NCBI GenBank assembly: GCA_030867875.1
Contig: JAOWCC010000019.1
Location: 81,496,861 to 81,560,860 of the forward strand
Direction of reading: 5' to 3'
Length of the DNA: 64,000 nucleotides
From: Actinernus sp. WN-2022
Taxonomy: Eukaryota > Cnidaria > Anthozoa > Actiniaria > Actinernidae
Below the pieces are notes generated by a model. The model was not told the origin of the DNA. It was given only the letters and a program-made list of their open reading frames with translations, and did no database searches. The position numbers and the translations under genes were made by a program. The number at the start of each line of letters is the position of its first letter. The stretch's first letter is position 1. Below are positions 22,901-31,707 of this stretch, one piece after another.

Positions 22901-25900
22901 ATTGTTTATGTTTAAACCTTATAAACTACTGTATGTTGTTTTCCTTTGCTTCGTGAACTTTGACCGACTGCGTGATATTAAGTGCGTGGCCATTTACATA
23001 CTTTATCATATTTTAGGTGAGTTTTCCTGCGACCCTAGACAGCGCGTGAGTTAAAAACATAATTATTATATCGGTAAATTTCAAACCATTACGTTCACGC
23101 CGGGCACAAATGATCGTAAAAACGGCGGGTTTTATATATTTTTAAAAGTTTTCGACATAGAAGAATGAATTTTGGTAGGTGTATAAAAGAGTGTAAACAA
23201 AACATAGTCTGATAAGTTAAGCTAATATAGCGATGTTTCGTGTGTCGTCATCTATTGTCATTAATGTGCCAACCAGAGATCCATTGGTTCCTAACACAAA
23301 GCGGCCTTTACAAATCATGGTTGGAACATTAGCACAACAATTGCAATGTTTATCAACACGAAACATCGCTATAGCCATCATTATGACGTCACAATGACGT
23401 CATATATCCTTTTCTAATAGGTTTCTTATAATTTTTTATTACCTCTAAAAACGTTTTATTATATCTTTTTATAATACTGGTGCATCATATTTTGTACAAT
23501 AATAGAGCTCTTTAGTAATAACAACGTGTTCTTTTTAGAATTTTGATTTTTTGAGTATAACAGCTCATAATTGAAGCTCTATTTTTTTGTATACGTCATT
23601 ATGACGTCATAAATATATTTGTGTACCCTCAGAAAATAGCCAGTTAATTTTTTTTGGAATTTTATCAATGAAATGCATTTGGCTAACACTCACAAGTCAT
23701 AGTATTCTCTTTAATAATATTTTTATAGTCGGCAATTTTATTTAAGCTTGAAGTATGACGTCACTAATAATGACGTCATAAAAACAGTAAATCATCCATA
23801 ACTTTGAGTATATTTATCGTAAAAAGTTCAAATTTTCGCCAAATAAATATATTTCATAAAAGCTCATTTTCTGATGACGTAATATTTTTGAAACGTGTTT
23901 TAAAGGTTAATTTTCACCAAAAAAGGAGGCTCCATTATGACGTCACAACAACGTCAGAATACAGAAACAATTGTCCCGAAAAATGTAGTCTTACTTTGTT
24001 ACCAACCTGCCAACATTCCGTCAAATTTAGAGTAGAAGTAAGGAAATGACGTTACTTTTACGTTTTATGTTACACTCAACCCCGCCGTTTTTACGGTTAT
24101 TCGTGCCCGGCGTGTTTATTATGGGAAACCAAGAACGATCGAGCCGGTAGAAATGATTGTTCTCATTCCTGACCGGTTGAAGGTGGTTTTCACCATCGGT
24201 GTTTCCTGTGAATTGCTAGAGTCAGAGATTGTCAATAAAACAATGATTTCATTTATTTGTTAATAGTCTTTGCCTTGTCTTTGTCGAAAATATTTGGAAA
24301 ATTTCCAATCCGGCCCCGATAGTGGGGCATTTGAACAGCCTGGATGAAAAACTGGTGGGGCATTTGAACAGTTTTTCTGCCTTGGTAGTGGGGCATTTGA
24401 TCGAATTTTTTTCAAAATGTTCAAATGCCCGGGTGTGGCCCGGGGGTGCCATGCACGGGTTTGGAATTGACTGATACATTATGTCAATGTAACAAGTCCG
24501 ACAAGTCAGCAATAAAAAAACTCTGAAAAGTACCAAGATTTAGACACTATTTTAACAGATAACATACGCCAAGAATCAGCAGCAGGGGTGTATTTCACCT
24601 TTTCCTGGTTTACACAATGCTTCGTTTTTCTGCTTCAGACACACGGTAGAACCGTCCGCCATTAATATGGTTGGAACATTAGCATAGAAACGAGGCAATC
24701 GATGAGGCATGCTGGGAAATCCTCACGAGCAACAGCCAAGATGGCGGACTATGCGAGCTCGATGGAAACACCTGAAACATGTTGGCCAACTATCTGTCGT
24801 CAAAAGGCTAGGCTCATTTAAATCTCTTATTGAAGACTACTCCAAATAAATCGGTCCAAGGTACCTCCGTTACATGCTAACTGAAACCGTGCGATAGTGG
24901 CAGTGGATAGCGTGGATTCAGGATTGAATTCAGGATTGACCAGCGTGCACCATCTACGGGAAAATCTAGCGGTGATTATGAATTAAACAATGTAGGTTTA
25001 GCTGCAGTTTTGAGCCGGGAAATTCGCTGATTTAATTATCGGACAGCTGGACTAAGCTAAAGCTTATATTGTTTATACTTTCACCGCGTGCCTGATTGGC
25101 CGTTTTTATACTACAGACGCCTAAGACGTCTACACGCATTAAACTTCTGACCGTTAAGTGCGACTGATATAAAAACGGGACGCATAAGTTTGGACTGCGA
25201 CAAATAAAATACCACGATTTTCTTAAAAAGAAACTGGGTGCTATTCTCGGAAGAGACTGGATACTACCGGACGACTGGCGCGAAAAAATAATGAATGATC
25301 GTGAATGTCACTGATAATGGCGAAGTCATCACTGCGGTTTTGGAAGTCTTTTTCACAGAGTCGACGAGAACTGATATGAAAAAAATGAATGAAAAAAATG
25401 TCTTCTAGAGAATATGGACGAGAATACAATCTCGCAATCTCGTTCCCAGAGCCCGCGCGTTTTTCGGCCAGCGGTGACCAAACGCCCCGAGCTCTGGCAC
25501 ACAGCGGTCAATCGTCTGCTGGTGGGCGGCCGCGCGAATTTCCCGCGCAAAATTTACCTTAAAACATATTACAGTGAACTTCTACCCCCAAAAGTTAAGA
25601 AAAATACGTGAAAGTTAAGCTTTTTATTTTCACAGTCGACGGGAAATTGAACAAACTTCAAACTGTGCGTTTACCAAATGTTTTCGTAATTTACCAAACA
25701 AGTTCTCAAGGTTTGAAAACAGGTGTGTGAACAGTGACGCCGCCGGCTCGCTTTGAATTTGTTTTGGAATATGTTGTTGTTGCAAGATTTTTGACGCATG
25801 CGCAGACGTTTGCGCGTGCGTATTACGGTCAGTCTGGTGGGCGGCCGCGCAGAATTTACTTTAAAACGTATTACAGTGAACTTCTACCCCCAAAAGTTAA

Positions 25901-28900
25901 GAAAAATACGTGAAAGTTAAGCTTTTTATTTTCACAGTCGACAGGAAATTGAACAAACTTCAACTATGAGTTTACCAAATTTTTTCGTAATTTACCAAAA
26001 ATGTTCTCAAGGTTTGAAAACGGTTGTGTGAACAGTGACGGCCGCCGGCTTGCTCTGAATTTTTTTTGGAATATGTTGTTGTTGCAAGACTTTTGACGCA
26101 TGCGCAGACATTTGACCGCTGTGTGCCAGAGCTTTCGTATCTTGGCGCTGGCCAAAAGATCGCGGGCTCTGGGAACGAGATTGACGAGAAAAACTCTTTT
26201 TGTCTTGTGTGTTGTGCCCGTAAGCCAAAACGCATGGCAAGAAGGAAACCCAGATGAACAAGTGATGCTGGAGAAATGGTTACCGCTTTCATAAATCGTT
26301 TTCCAATAAGCCCTGACTGGCTAAGTGCGTCCAAGTTTAGTGCGTCTCGTTTTTATACTACACGGCTTAGACGGCTTAGACGTCTGCTAAGTGCGTCGTT
26401 CGGTCGCACTTAGCAGACGAAGATAAATTTAACTCCGTCTGTCTTATTTCCCGTTTTTACACTAGACGTCTTAGACGTCTGACACGTCTAAGCGGTCTCC
26501 AGACGACTAAGACGTCTCTAGTATAAAAACGGCCAATTGTGTGTCTGATATTTTAAATTTACTTTTTTCTGATAATTATTTTCAGGGTAGTTGCAGTAGT
26601 ATTTGATTAATATTTCAAAATGTTTATTATGTAAATTCAACCACGAACTATAACAGACTTTGGCCCCAGACTTTCAGAACTAAATCCTAAACATTTAATA
26701 CAAGAAGAAACCTGACGGTTGTACACGTGCACAGTCAATCTGATATACATGTAACCGACTCTATTTTAGCTACACAATTAATAATCCTCATGTATGTGAT
26801 GATTGAAATATCATTATTATGAAGAAATGTACATTGCACATAATTATTAAATACAGTATACACCCTATGCATAAAGGCCATTTTGATTACAACTGGATTT
26901 CTCCTGTCAGCAATTAATATTTGTGTAAACCAACATTGTCACGTAAAATAACATGCAAAAATAAGTAATCCTGTGAAATTTGAGTGTCATAAGTTACATT
27001 ATTGCTACAGAGTAATACACTTTTGAAATAAGAGAGATTTGTATGAAATAGTCAGCCATGACCCTACCAGCCTCGCTTTCATGTTTTTCAAGAGCCTTAA
27101 ATGGTAATAACTTTGGAGAAATTTGTGATAAAACTATTAAATTGCATATGATGAATAACTTGTACTTGCTCTTTCAGGTTACAGTGTCAATTTTTCTTCA
27201 AACATTAAAATTCTGAATTTATGTAAATTAGGTTCCAGCTTTATACATAGGGTCTATACAGTTTTTGTACTGCAGCATGCAACAAGCAGTATAAATCCAG
27301 TATATTTTATTTGTACTGCAAGTTGGAGAGTTATCTTGCTAAAAGTATGCAGTACAGTTGCAGTATATGCAGTATAATTCTAGTATACTTCATTTGTACT
27401 GCAAGTGGGAAGGGTCGTCTTGCAGTATATTTGCGGGCCCACTATGTCGCCTAATTCACAGTGTCATCAACTCCAGCACGGTACCGCTTGCTTGGAAATC
27501 TGCTGAGATTCGACCAAGTTTAAAGAAGGATGACCCTTTTAACAAAGCCATGTACAGACCAATATCCATATTGGTATTATTGGATAAAATATTCGAGAGG
27601 TGCCTCCACAATCAGCTGGTTGAACATTTTTCACCACTGTTATCCATATTCTACTACAACTGCGAAGGTGTTCTGCTAAGGATTATAGAGGACTGGAAAC
27701 GTAACCTCGACAACAATTTGATTGTTGGAACTGTTCTGATGGATCTAAGCAAAGTCTTTGATATAATCCCTCATAACCTACTGCTTGCGAAACTAAGGGC
27801 TTATGGTGTATCTGAGAGTAGTTGCTCTCTTTTAGAGAGCTATCTCCATGGCCGACTACAGAGAGTGAAAGTTGAAGACTCGACTTCTGATTGGTCCATA
27901 ATCCGTAGTGGTGTTCCGCATGGTTCAGTGCTTGGCCCTTTGTTTTTTAATATTTTTATTAATGACTTATTCTTTTTCATTGATGAAGCTAAACTTTCAA
28001 ATTATGCAGATGATAATCAAATATACTTTAGTCATCATAATGAATCATTTTTGACCGACATTTTGTCAAGAGAAACAGCTAGAGCTGTAAAATGGTTTAA
28101 CTATAATAAACTAGAGCTTAATCCCGACAAATGCAAACCGGCTTATGGTGCTCTCTAGGTCTAATACACGACCAAGTGTGACGCTAAGTGTGAACAATGA
28201 ACCTATTCCGGCCATAGAAGAAATTGAACTGTTAGAGGTTATAATAGATAACCAATTAAACTTTACAAGAATTGCTAAAAAGGCGTGTAGGCAAATTGAA
28301 ATCATAAGCCGCTTTAAACGCATATTGTCCGAGTACACTAAATTATGTCTTTATAGAGCTTTTATCTTACCTTGTTTTAATTACTGTAGTTCTGTTTGGC
28401 TACACTGTTCTGTGCTCAATGCCTCTAAGCTCGAGAAACTCAACGAAACTTTGCTTAATAAGTTAGGACCTAGTCTCTATAACCGCCGACTGCAACTTCT
28501 GTGTATTACAGTCTATAAGGCACTTAGTGGCCAATCGCCTATGTATATCAGGTCTATGTTCTCAGAGCGCTGCAACATTAAGAACTTAAGAGGACAGCGT
28601 AAACTTACAGTACCTAAATGTAACACAACTAAATATGGGCTTCACTCCATTTCATACACTGCTGCCAAAGCTTGGAATAGCTTAACTGATGCTCTGCGCA
28701 CATTACCTACTTTAAAATCATTCAAAAAACAAATCAGCTCTGTTAAATTCAATTTCTAGTTTAAAATTTCCAATTCCATATTGGTTTAACTTTTACCGAT
28801 ACATATATATATATATATATTTATATAATCATATCCACTTGTAATTAATACTAGTTATGGTTAATATAATGTACTCATATGTAATTGTATATAAGATTTC

Positions 28901-31048
28901 AATTTACGTACTAGCTGTAAGTAGATAGTCTCGGCTAATTAGCATGTACTTGCTAGAGGTTTAACAAGCCTCAACCCCCCGAGTTGAAATAAATATATTA
29001 TCTTATCTTACTTTTAGTGCACAGTACTGCAAAATTGTAGTATAATTCTAGTATACTTCTTTTGTACTGCAAGTTGGAAGGGTTGTATAATTTTCAGTAT
29101 ATATACTTTTAGTGTACTGCAAAGTTGCAGTATACTTCTAGCTATAGTATACTTCATTTGTACTGCAAGGATTGTCTTGCAGTATATTTGCAGTATAATT
29201 TTAGTATACTGCAGATTAACAAAGTACAAAAATAATATACCGGTACTTGATTTTGGTAAGGGATACTACAAAGAAGTTTGACTCGCCGATTAACTTCTCC
29301 TTGTGATGAAATGCTTGTAAAATCCTCATTTTCTTGTTTTTAGAAGATAAGTTAACAGCCATTTGAATTCATAAATCTCGTGTGAAAGCACTTTGCAAAG
29401 CTACCACTGCTTGCTTAAATTGCATATAGCGGAGTGCGAGAAAATTGGATGTTGTTGTAAAATGTTCTACTGACATGCGTGCGCAACATCATCAAAATGG
29501 CATATACTGCAATACAGCTAGCTAGGGTCTGATTATTAGTGCCGCATGTGCTGCAGAACGGCAATAAATACGTGGCCACTAATGTGCAAGCCGGTCATGA
29601 AGCCCAGAACAGGATGCCCAAGTTATTCGGTGATTTCTTTGTTTCAATTGAGGTATAATTAAGATCTCAATCTTTTGTTAATTAGCTAAGTCGTACCTCT
29701 ACAACCCTACCAGGATTTCTTTATTAAAAAACAAAACAGGTCCCTTAAGTCTAAATAGTCCAGTTTCGTATTCAAAAATTACTGATCAATTCGATTACTA
29801 CAGACGCATTTATACAGGGTTATAGCCTTATTCTGAAGTTAAACATTCATAAATACCAGCAGCAAGGTGGGCTATTCACAACCCTGCATATTGTTGTAGT
29901 TTCAGAGATTTGCATCTTCTCGCTGGTATGCTAGACCTTTCCCACGCGGCGGCCACCTTAAACCTATTGTTAATGCTTTTAAATAACCCAGCCTCGGTCT
30001 CAAACATGTATTTACCGAGGCTGGGTTAGATTATTCCAAGATGGCCACCACGTGGGTTCAAACCCGGATTCTATAGCGCCACACAATATGAGTGGACAAA
30101 TAAAGTTATTGTTATTATTATCATCGTCATCATTCTATAGGGTTGATAGAGACGCCTTGGAGGAGGACTCTTGGCTGGAATCTAAGGTTGGTACATATAC
30201 AGCTATTTCAAGAGGTTGTCCCAGACAAACTACATTCCCAGACCGAAATGGATTGTGGTTGTAGCTGAAAGTCTGGTGAATTCGGGTCAAAGGCTTTGAG
30301 ATAAATATTAATGGTCTCCTGCAAATCGATTTTCGAAGTACACTGCAGTTCATCCATTTTGCATAGTCGGACAGTTACACCCACAATCCATATCATTCTG
30401 GGAACCATGACATATAGCACTAGTAATACCAAGGCGGATCCAGGGTATGCAACTATCACTGTAAATATTAATAAATACTTCACAGGGGTGGAGCGAAATT
30501 TCAAGTTGGGGGGGGGGGGATAGGAGGGGGCTAAAAATTGTCATTGAGCCAGTATGGCCAACTATAGTCTTAAACTGACTGAGAAGTAAGTAGGATAAAT
30601 ATATATTTTCGGCAAAAAGGGGTCCCTGGCTGCGCCGTCCCTGCTTCAGTCTCTAGATTTCAAAACATTTATTTTAAATAATTAATGTATATGTGTACTG
30701 CTATAAAATTTTCATATATACACTATTACTCACTTGTGCCCTATGCAACAGTAAAACAAATATCTAGTAGTTAGTATTGCTTTATGTTAATATTTAAATT
30801 GACCGATTTAACAACGGTACGCTTCGTATCTATATATTTCTAGTGTACGAAACCAACTTAAAGACCATCTGGCAAGTCTCGCACCTGTAACAACCGGAAG
30901 TGAATCCGTGCAGTATTTTAACATCCTAATAACCGGGCAGATTGGAGCAGGCAAGTCCAGTTTCTCTAACAGTCTTAACAGTCTCTATCGTGAGAAGATA
31001 TTTGCTCCAGCCGATGTAGGCAAGACGGCCACGAGTCTTACTAAGCAC
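19863..31048 (+). CDS. IFI44-like GTPase, 5' part (three joined exons)
   Basis: Predicted start of an interferon-induced-protein-44-like GTPase, a cytosolic P-loop protein linked to innate immune responses. Joining 19863-19905, 30141-30186 and 30844-31048 gives 98 residues. N-terminal MGGNSSK (Gly2, Ser6) fits a myristoylation site. An acidic linker follows, then ETPWRR (18-23) typical of the family, a helix RNQLKDHL (32-39), a strand FNILIT (55-60), the P-loop GQIGAGKS (61-68) and SFSNSLNSLYREKI. Phases agree at both junctions: exon 1 leaves one base, exon 2 brings two and leaves two, exon 3 brings one. The donor GTAAGT after residue 98 shows the gene continues, but I found no exon with the G3 region (a DTxG-like motif) downstream. 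Introns 1 (10.2 kb) and 3 are filled with transposons. A broken or unfinished copy is possible. Confidence 0.7.
20073..20120. mobile_element. 48-bp MITE with perfect 9-bp target duplication
   Basis: TAGCCTGCGTTGC and its inverse GCAACGCAGGCTA enclose 22 bases. The flanking 9-mers ATTTTGACG (20064-20072 and 20121-20129) are identical. It is one of the shortest elements in the window and belongs to the TA(G/C)CC-ended group. Confidence 0.9.
20155..20381. mobile_element. 227-bp MITE
   Basis: TAGCTGCGGTTACACTA at the left is mirrored by TAGTGTAACCACAGCTA at the right with one mismatch. It lies in intron 1 of the IFI44-like gene. No coding capacity. Confidence 0.8.
20700..20830 (+). repeat. Intronic duplicated block, second copy at 29245-29350
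   Basis: AAATGCTTGTGAAATCC, a T-rich tract and an AG-ending acceptor-like site recur near 29310-29345 as AAATGCTTGTAAAATCC, with a similar preceding CACCGATTTACTTCT / CGCCGATTAACTTCT. Both copies sit beside AGTATAC-rich satellite DNA, so a segmental duplication inside intron 1 is likely. Confidence 0.5.
20985..21135. repeat. AGTATACTT-rich minisatellite, left part
   Basis: Palindromic GTATAC units alternate with TTTTGGACTCAGGAATGCTA, which is repeated. The array continues at 22010-22160; the DNA between is three inserted MITEs. Confidence 0.7.
21136..21522. mobile_element. MITE A of a three-element cluster, TTAA-type ends
   Basis: CTTTAAAGTGTCTGTGAAAC is mirrored at about 21502-21525. The ends overlap a TTTAAA sequence shared with the next MITE. 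The small frame at 21090-21275 is spurious. Confidence 0.8.
21520..21875. mobile_element. MITE B of a three-element cluster, TIR about 105 bp
   Basis: TTAAAGTGCCTATGAACAAT is mirrored exactly at the right end, and similarity continues inward through TGAATGCTGTGCTGCTGAGT. One TGACGTCA lies inside (21661-21668). The terminus resembles MITE A (TTAAAGTGYCTRTGAA), so the two probably share a transposase. Confidence 0.9.
21876..22009. mobile_element. MITE C, 134 bp, TA(G/C)CC ends, 9-bp duplication
   Basis: TAGCCTCCTCCGCAGGCAAC is perfectly mirrored. The flanks GCACTTTAA and GCACTTGAA match at 8 of 9 positions, consistent with insertion into the very end of MITE B. Confidence 0.85.
22010..22160. 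repeat. AGTATACTT-rich minisatellite, right part
   Basis: It continues the array of 20985-21135, with the same GGACTCAGGAATGCTA spacer. AGTATACTTTAAGTATACT at 22096 shows what the array looked like before the MITEs inserted. Confidence 0.7.
22161..22589. other. Intronic DNA, nothing recognised
   Basis: Intron 1 of the IFI44-like gene. No frame, repeat or RNA signal stands out. Confidence 0.4.
23096..24114. mobile_element. Nested 1.0-kb TIR element
   Basis: CACGCCGGGCACAAATGATC and CGTAAAAACGGCGGG at the left are mirrored near 24080-24114. It sits inside the 7-bp-duplication element. It is AT-rich and non-coding, and carries a cluster of CRE octamers. Confidence 0.8.
23384..23945. promoter_or_regulatory. 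Six perfect CRE octamers (TGACGTCA) in 560 bp
   Basis: TGACGTCA occurs at 23384, 23395, 23602, 23756, 23771 and 23938, with near matches at 23875 and 24046. The octamer is the palindromic CREB/ATF site. The array lies in a transposon within intron 1 of the IFI44-like gene. Activity is not shown; it could be repeat structure. Confidence 0.55.
24484..25094. other. Intronic DNA, no supported gene
   Basis: ATGGTTGGAACATTAGCA at 24669 also occurs inside the nested element near 23318, so part of this stretch is repeat-derived. A short frame near 24780-24880 has no recognised domain. Confidence 0.35.
25428..26188. mobile_element. Inner TIR element, TIR about 80 bp
   Basis: CAATCTCGTTCCCAGAGCCC at the left is mirrored at the right by GGGCTCTGGGAACGAGATTG; AGCTCTGGCACACAGCGGTC is also mirrored. 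It lies inside the 1.4-kb element, so it is either nested or part of a compound element. Confidence 0.75.
25519..26140 (+). repeat. Tandem duplication, unit about 310 bp
   Basis: CTGGTGGGCGGCCGCGC starts both units (25519 and about 25837). Shared blocks include TTACAGTGAACTTCTACCCC, AGTTAAGCTTTTTATTTTC and TTGACGCATGCGCAGAC, about 90% alike by eye. Confidence 0.85.
26538..27243. other. Intronic DNA, nothing recognised
   Basis: AT-rich intron 1 sequence without a supported gene or repeat. Confidence 0.4.
27244..27432 (+). repeat. GCAGTATA minisatellite, left part
   Basis: Units containing GCAGTATA, CTAGTATACTTCATTTGTAC and TGCAAGTTGGAAGGG recur about every 90 bp. The array is interrupted by a LINE and resumes at 29011. 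Confidence 0.75.
27433..28158 (+). pseudogene. LINE reverse transcriptase, N-terminal part
   Basis: It encodes fingers and palm of a non-LTR reverse transcriptase. Visible motifs in order: AEIRPSLKKDD and YRPISIL (RT blocks 1-2), VLMDLSKVFDIIPH with the first catalytic Asp, SGVPHGSVLGPLFFN, and SNYADDNQIY with the YADD catalytic pair. The thumb begins at LELNPDKCK. The segment after PLLS is shortened compared with the usual FQxAYRKN block, so a small internal deletion is likely, and the frame ends at a stop at 28156 from a frameshift. It would have copied LINE RNA into DNA; the copy is dead. Intron 1 of the IFI44-like gene surrounds it in the same orientation. Confidence 0.85.
28145..28759 (+). 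pseudogene. LINE reverse transcriptase, C-terminal part
   Basis: This continues the reverse transcriptase in another frame. SNTRPSVTLSVNNEPIP and the following 'LLEVIIDNQLNF' match the thumb region of CR1/L2-type enzymes, which usually read LGxxxDxxLxF. Then come a helical segment with LYRAFILPCFNYCSSVW, and a C-terminal AAKAWNSLTDALRTLPTLKSFK ending, characteristic of these LINEs. The overlap with the upstream piece near 28140 marks a single frameshift. Together the two pieces span about 440 residues of the enzyme. Confidence 0.85.
29011..29228 (+). repeat. GCAGTATA minisatellite, right part
   Basis: It resumes the array broken by the LINE, with the same CTAGTATACTTC, TTTGTACTGCAAG units. 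The minus frame at 29014-29229 is a shadow of the repeat. Confidence 0.75.
29245..29350 (+). repeat. Second copy of the 20700-20830 block
   Basis: See 20700-20830. AAATGCTTGTAAAATCC and the T-rich acceptor-like end are shared. Confidence 0.5.
29351..29756. other. Intronic DNA, nothing recognised
   Basis: End of intron 1; no supported gene or repeat. Confidence 0.35.
29757..29935. mobile_element. MITE related to 58077-58234
   Basis: CAGGGTTATAGCCTTATTCT followed by GAAGTTAAACATT, GGTGGGCTATTCACAACC and GCATATTGTTGTAGTTTC match the complete copy at 58077-58234. The right end is decayed. The flanking GTTTCGTATTC is also shared with the region after the other copy. Confidence 0.75.
29939..30060. 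mobile_element. Small palindromic MITE
   Basis: TCCCACGCGGCGGCCACCTT pairs with CCAAGATGGCCACCACGTGGG, and an inner hairpin TAACCCAGCCTCGGT pairs with ACCGAGGCTGGGTTA (29984-30028). It abuts exon 2 upstream DNA of the IFI44-like gene. Confidence 0.7.
30050..30128 (+). mobile_element. SINE-like 3' end with TTATTG tail
   Basis: GGGTTCAAACCCGG resembles a polymerase III B box (GGTTCRANNCC) and is followed by AATAAAGTTATTGTTATTAT, a tail style shared with LINE 3' ends. No clear A box precedes it. Its tail runs directly into the acceptor of IFI44-like exon 2. Confidence 0.4.
30141..30186 (+). CDS. IFI44-like gene, exon 2
   Basis: A 46-nt exon between CATTCTATAG and the donor GTTGGT. With the base carried from exon 1 it reads RLIETPWRRTLGWNL plus two bases. 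The PWR segment is a recurring feature just before the GTPase domain in coral IFI44-like proteins as I remember them. Phases agree with both neighbours. The donor is weaker than the others (GTTGGT). Confidence 0.6.
30187..30843. other. Intron 2 of the IFI44-like gene
   Basis: It contains a G-rich run at 30507-30518 and GCGGATCCAGG-type transposon-end sequence near 30434. The small frames on both strands at 30208-30544 show no domain. Confidence 0.4.
30844..31048 (+). CDS. IFI44-like gene, exon 3 (P-loop exon)
   Basis: A 205-nt exon after the acceptor TATATATTTCTAG, ending at a consensus GTAAGT donor (31049). It encodes VRNQLKDHL, then YFNILITGQIGAGKSSFSNS, containing the Walker A motif GxxGxGKS, and a helix followed by VGKTATSLTKH, the region equivalent to the switch leading to the next strand. 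Ser and Asn after the P-loop match the SSFxNS pattern of IFI44/IFI44L. This is the best-supported host coding exon in the window. Confidence 0.8.
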
Positions 31049-31092
31049 GTAAGTAACTCTAAGGGAGCATATGGAGCCTTAGACAGCCTGCG

Positions 31093-31476
31093 TAGTCAAA
31101 TTGAAAAAAAGGACTGGGACAGAGTATGTAAAGTTGATCTAATTTTAAAATGAACCCCATCACGAGAAAGAGCATGTCAAAATTAGTAATTTAACTGAGT
31201 TTGAGGAGGTTTGGTTGAATATTAATCATGTGGTGAGCTTACAAAAACCACAAAAATAAGAGACGTTTGTATGGTTTGGAAGCACGTCCCCTAAAACCAT
31301 AATTATTACAAACGTCTCTTTAAAAATCTTGCCATTCAATTTCTAGTCAACCAAACATACTTAAACTTCGTAAACTTACTACTTTCAGCATGCTCTTTAT
31401 CGTGAGGGGGTTCATTTTTTAGTTAGAATAACTTTACATTTTCGGTCCCAGTCCTTTTCTCAATTCTCAATGCCAA
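31093..31476. mobile_element. Foldback element in intron 3
   Basis: The left arm (31093-about 31230) with AGGACTGGGAC, TGTAAAGTT and AAAATGAACCCC is mirrored by the right arm (about 31345-31476). The centre has a second hairpin, AGAGACGTTTGTATGGTTT with its inverse. It starts about 45 bases after the exon 3 donor, so the open frame beyond residue KH is transposon read-through. Confidence 0.85.
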
Positions 31477-31707
31477 TCAGATTGCGAGTTAATGTTTGCT
31501 GATATTCAGTGGCTTGGTTATGCTAATGTCGATAGATACATGTACCAAGTAGCAAAAAAAGACAGTTTTCAAAAACAAAACCACTGCGACCAATTCGTCA
31601 AAATACCAACTGAAAATGTCTTACAGGGGCTACGTCATGGTACTGCGCATGTATCGAGTAATCGCTCGGTTGGTGGCTGTTAATTGGATACAAACAGTTA
31701 AACTTCC
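31477..31707. other. Between two insertions, no gene
   Basis: Short stretch of intron DNA; the 63-codon frame at 31492-31683 has no domain. Confidence 0.35.

Larger units (their letters stand above)
22597..24476. mobile_element. 1.9-kb TIR element with 7-bp target duplication
   Basis: TATCAGTCAATTCCAAACCC begins the element and is mirrored at the right end; similarity runs through GTGCA. CATTATG flanks both sides (22590-22596 and 24477-24483). Subterminal GGGGCATTTGA motifs occur at both ends (near 22690, 22720, 24325, 24357, 24390), a pattern common for transposase-binding sites. A run of 21 C lies at 22622-22642. No transposase frame is present, so it is non-autonomous; it hosts a second element at 23096-24114. 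The minus frame at 22592-22888 is translated repeat. Confidence 0.85.
25095..26537. mobile_element. 1.4-kb TIR element with GACGTCT-rich ends
   Basis: ATTGGCCGTTTTTATACTA is mirrored at 26519-26537. Subterminal AGACGTCTTAGACG-like repeats are dense at the right end (26360-26520). The interior holds a second inverted pair and a tandem duplication. Small frames (25353-25611, 25964-26334) are repeat translations, not genes. Confidence 0.8.
27433..29010 (+). mobile_element. 5'-truncated LINE (CR1/L2/jockey-like)
   Basis: A non-LTR retrotransposon fragment with most of a reverse transcriptase, a 3' UTR and a TTATCTTATCTTA tail. It inserted into a minisatellite that continues on both sides. The 5' end, including any endonuclease domain, is missing, as usual for target-primed insertion. 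No target duplication is obvious because the flanks are repetitive. Confidence 0.85.

Noticed and set aside
25353..26334. Several 60-120 codon frames
   Set aside because: All lie in the inner TIR element and its tandem duplication, on both strands.
30050..30075. A tRNA gene suggested by GGGTTCAAACCC
   Set aside because: No A box, acceptor stem or cloverleaf could be fitted; a SINE-like remnant is the better reading.
31049..31153. Extending the GTPase exon to the end of its open frame
   Set aside because: A consensus GTAAGT donor ends the exon at 31048, and the remaining frame runs into the foldback arm at 31093.
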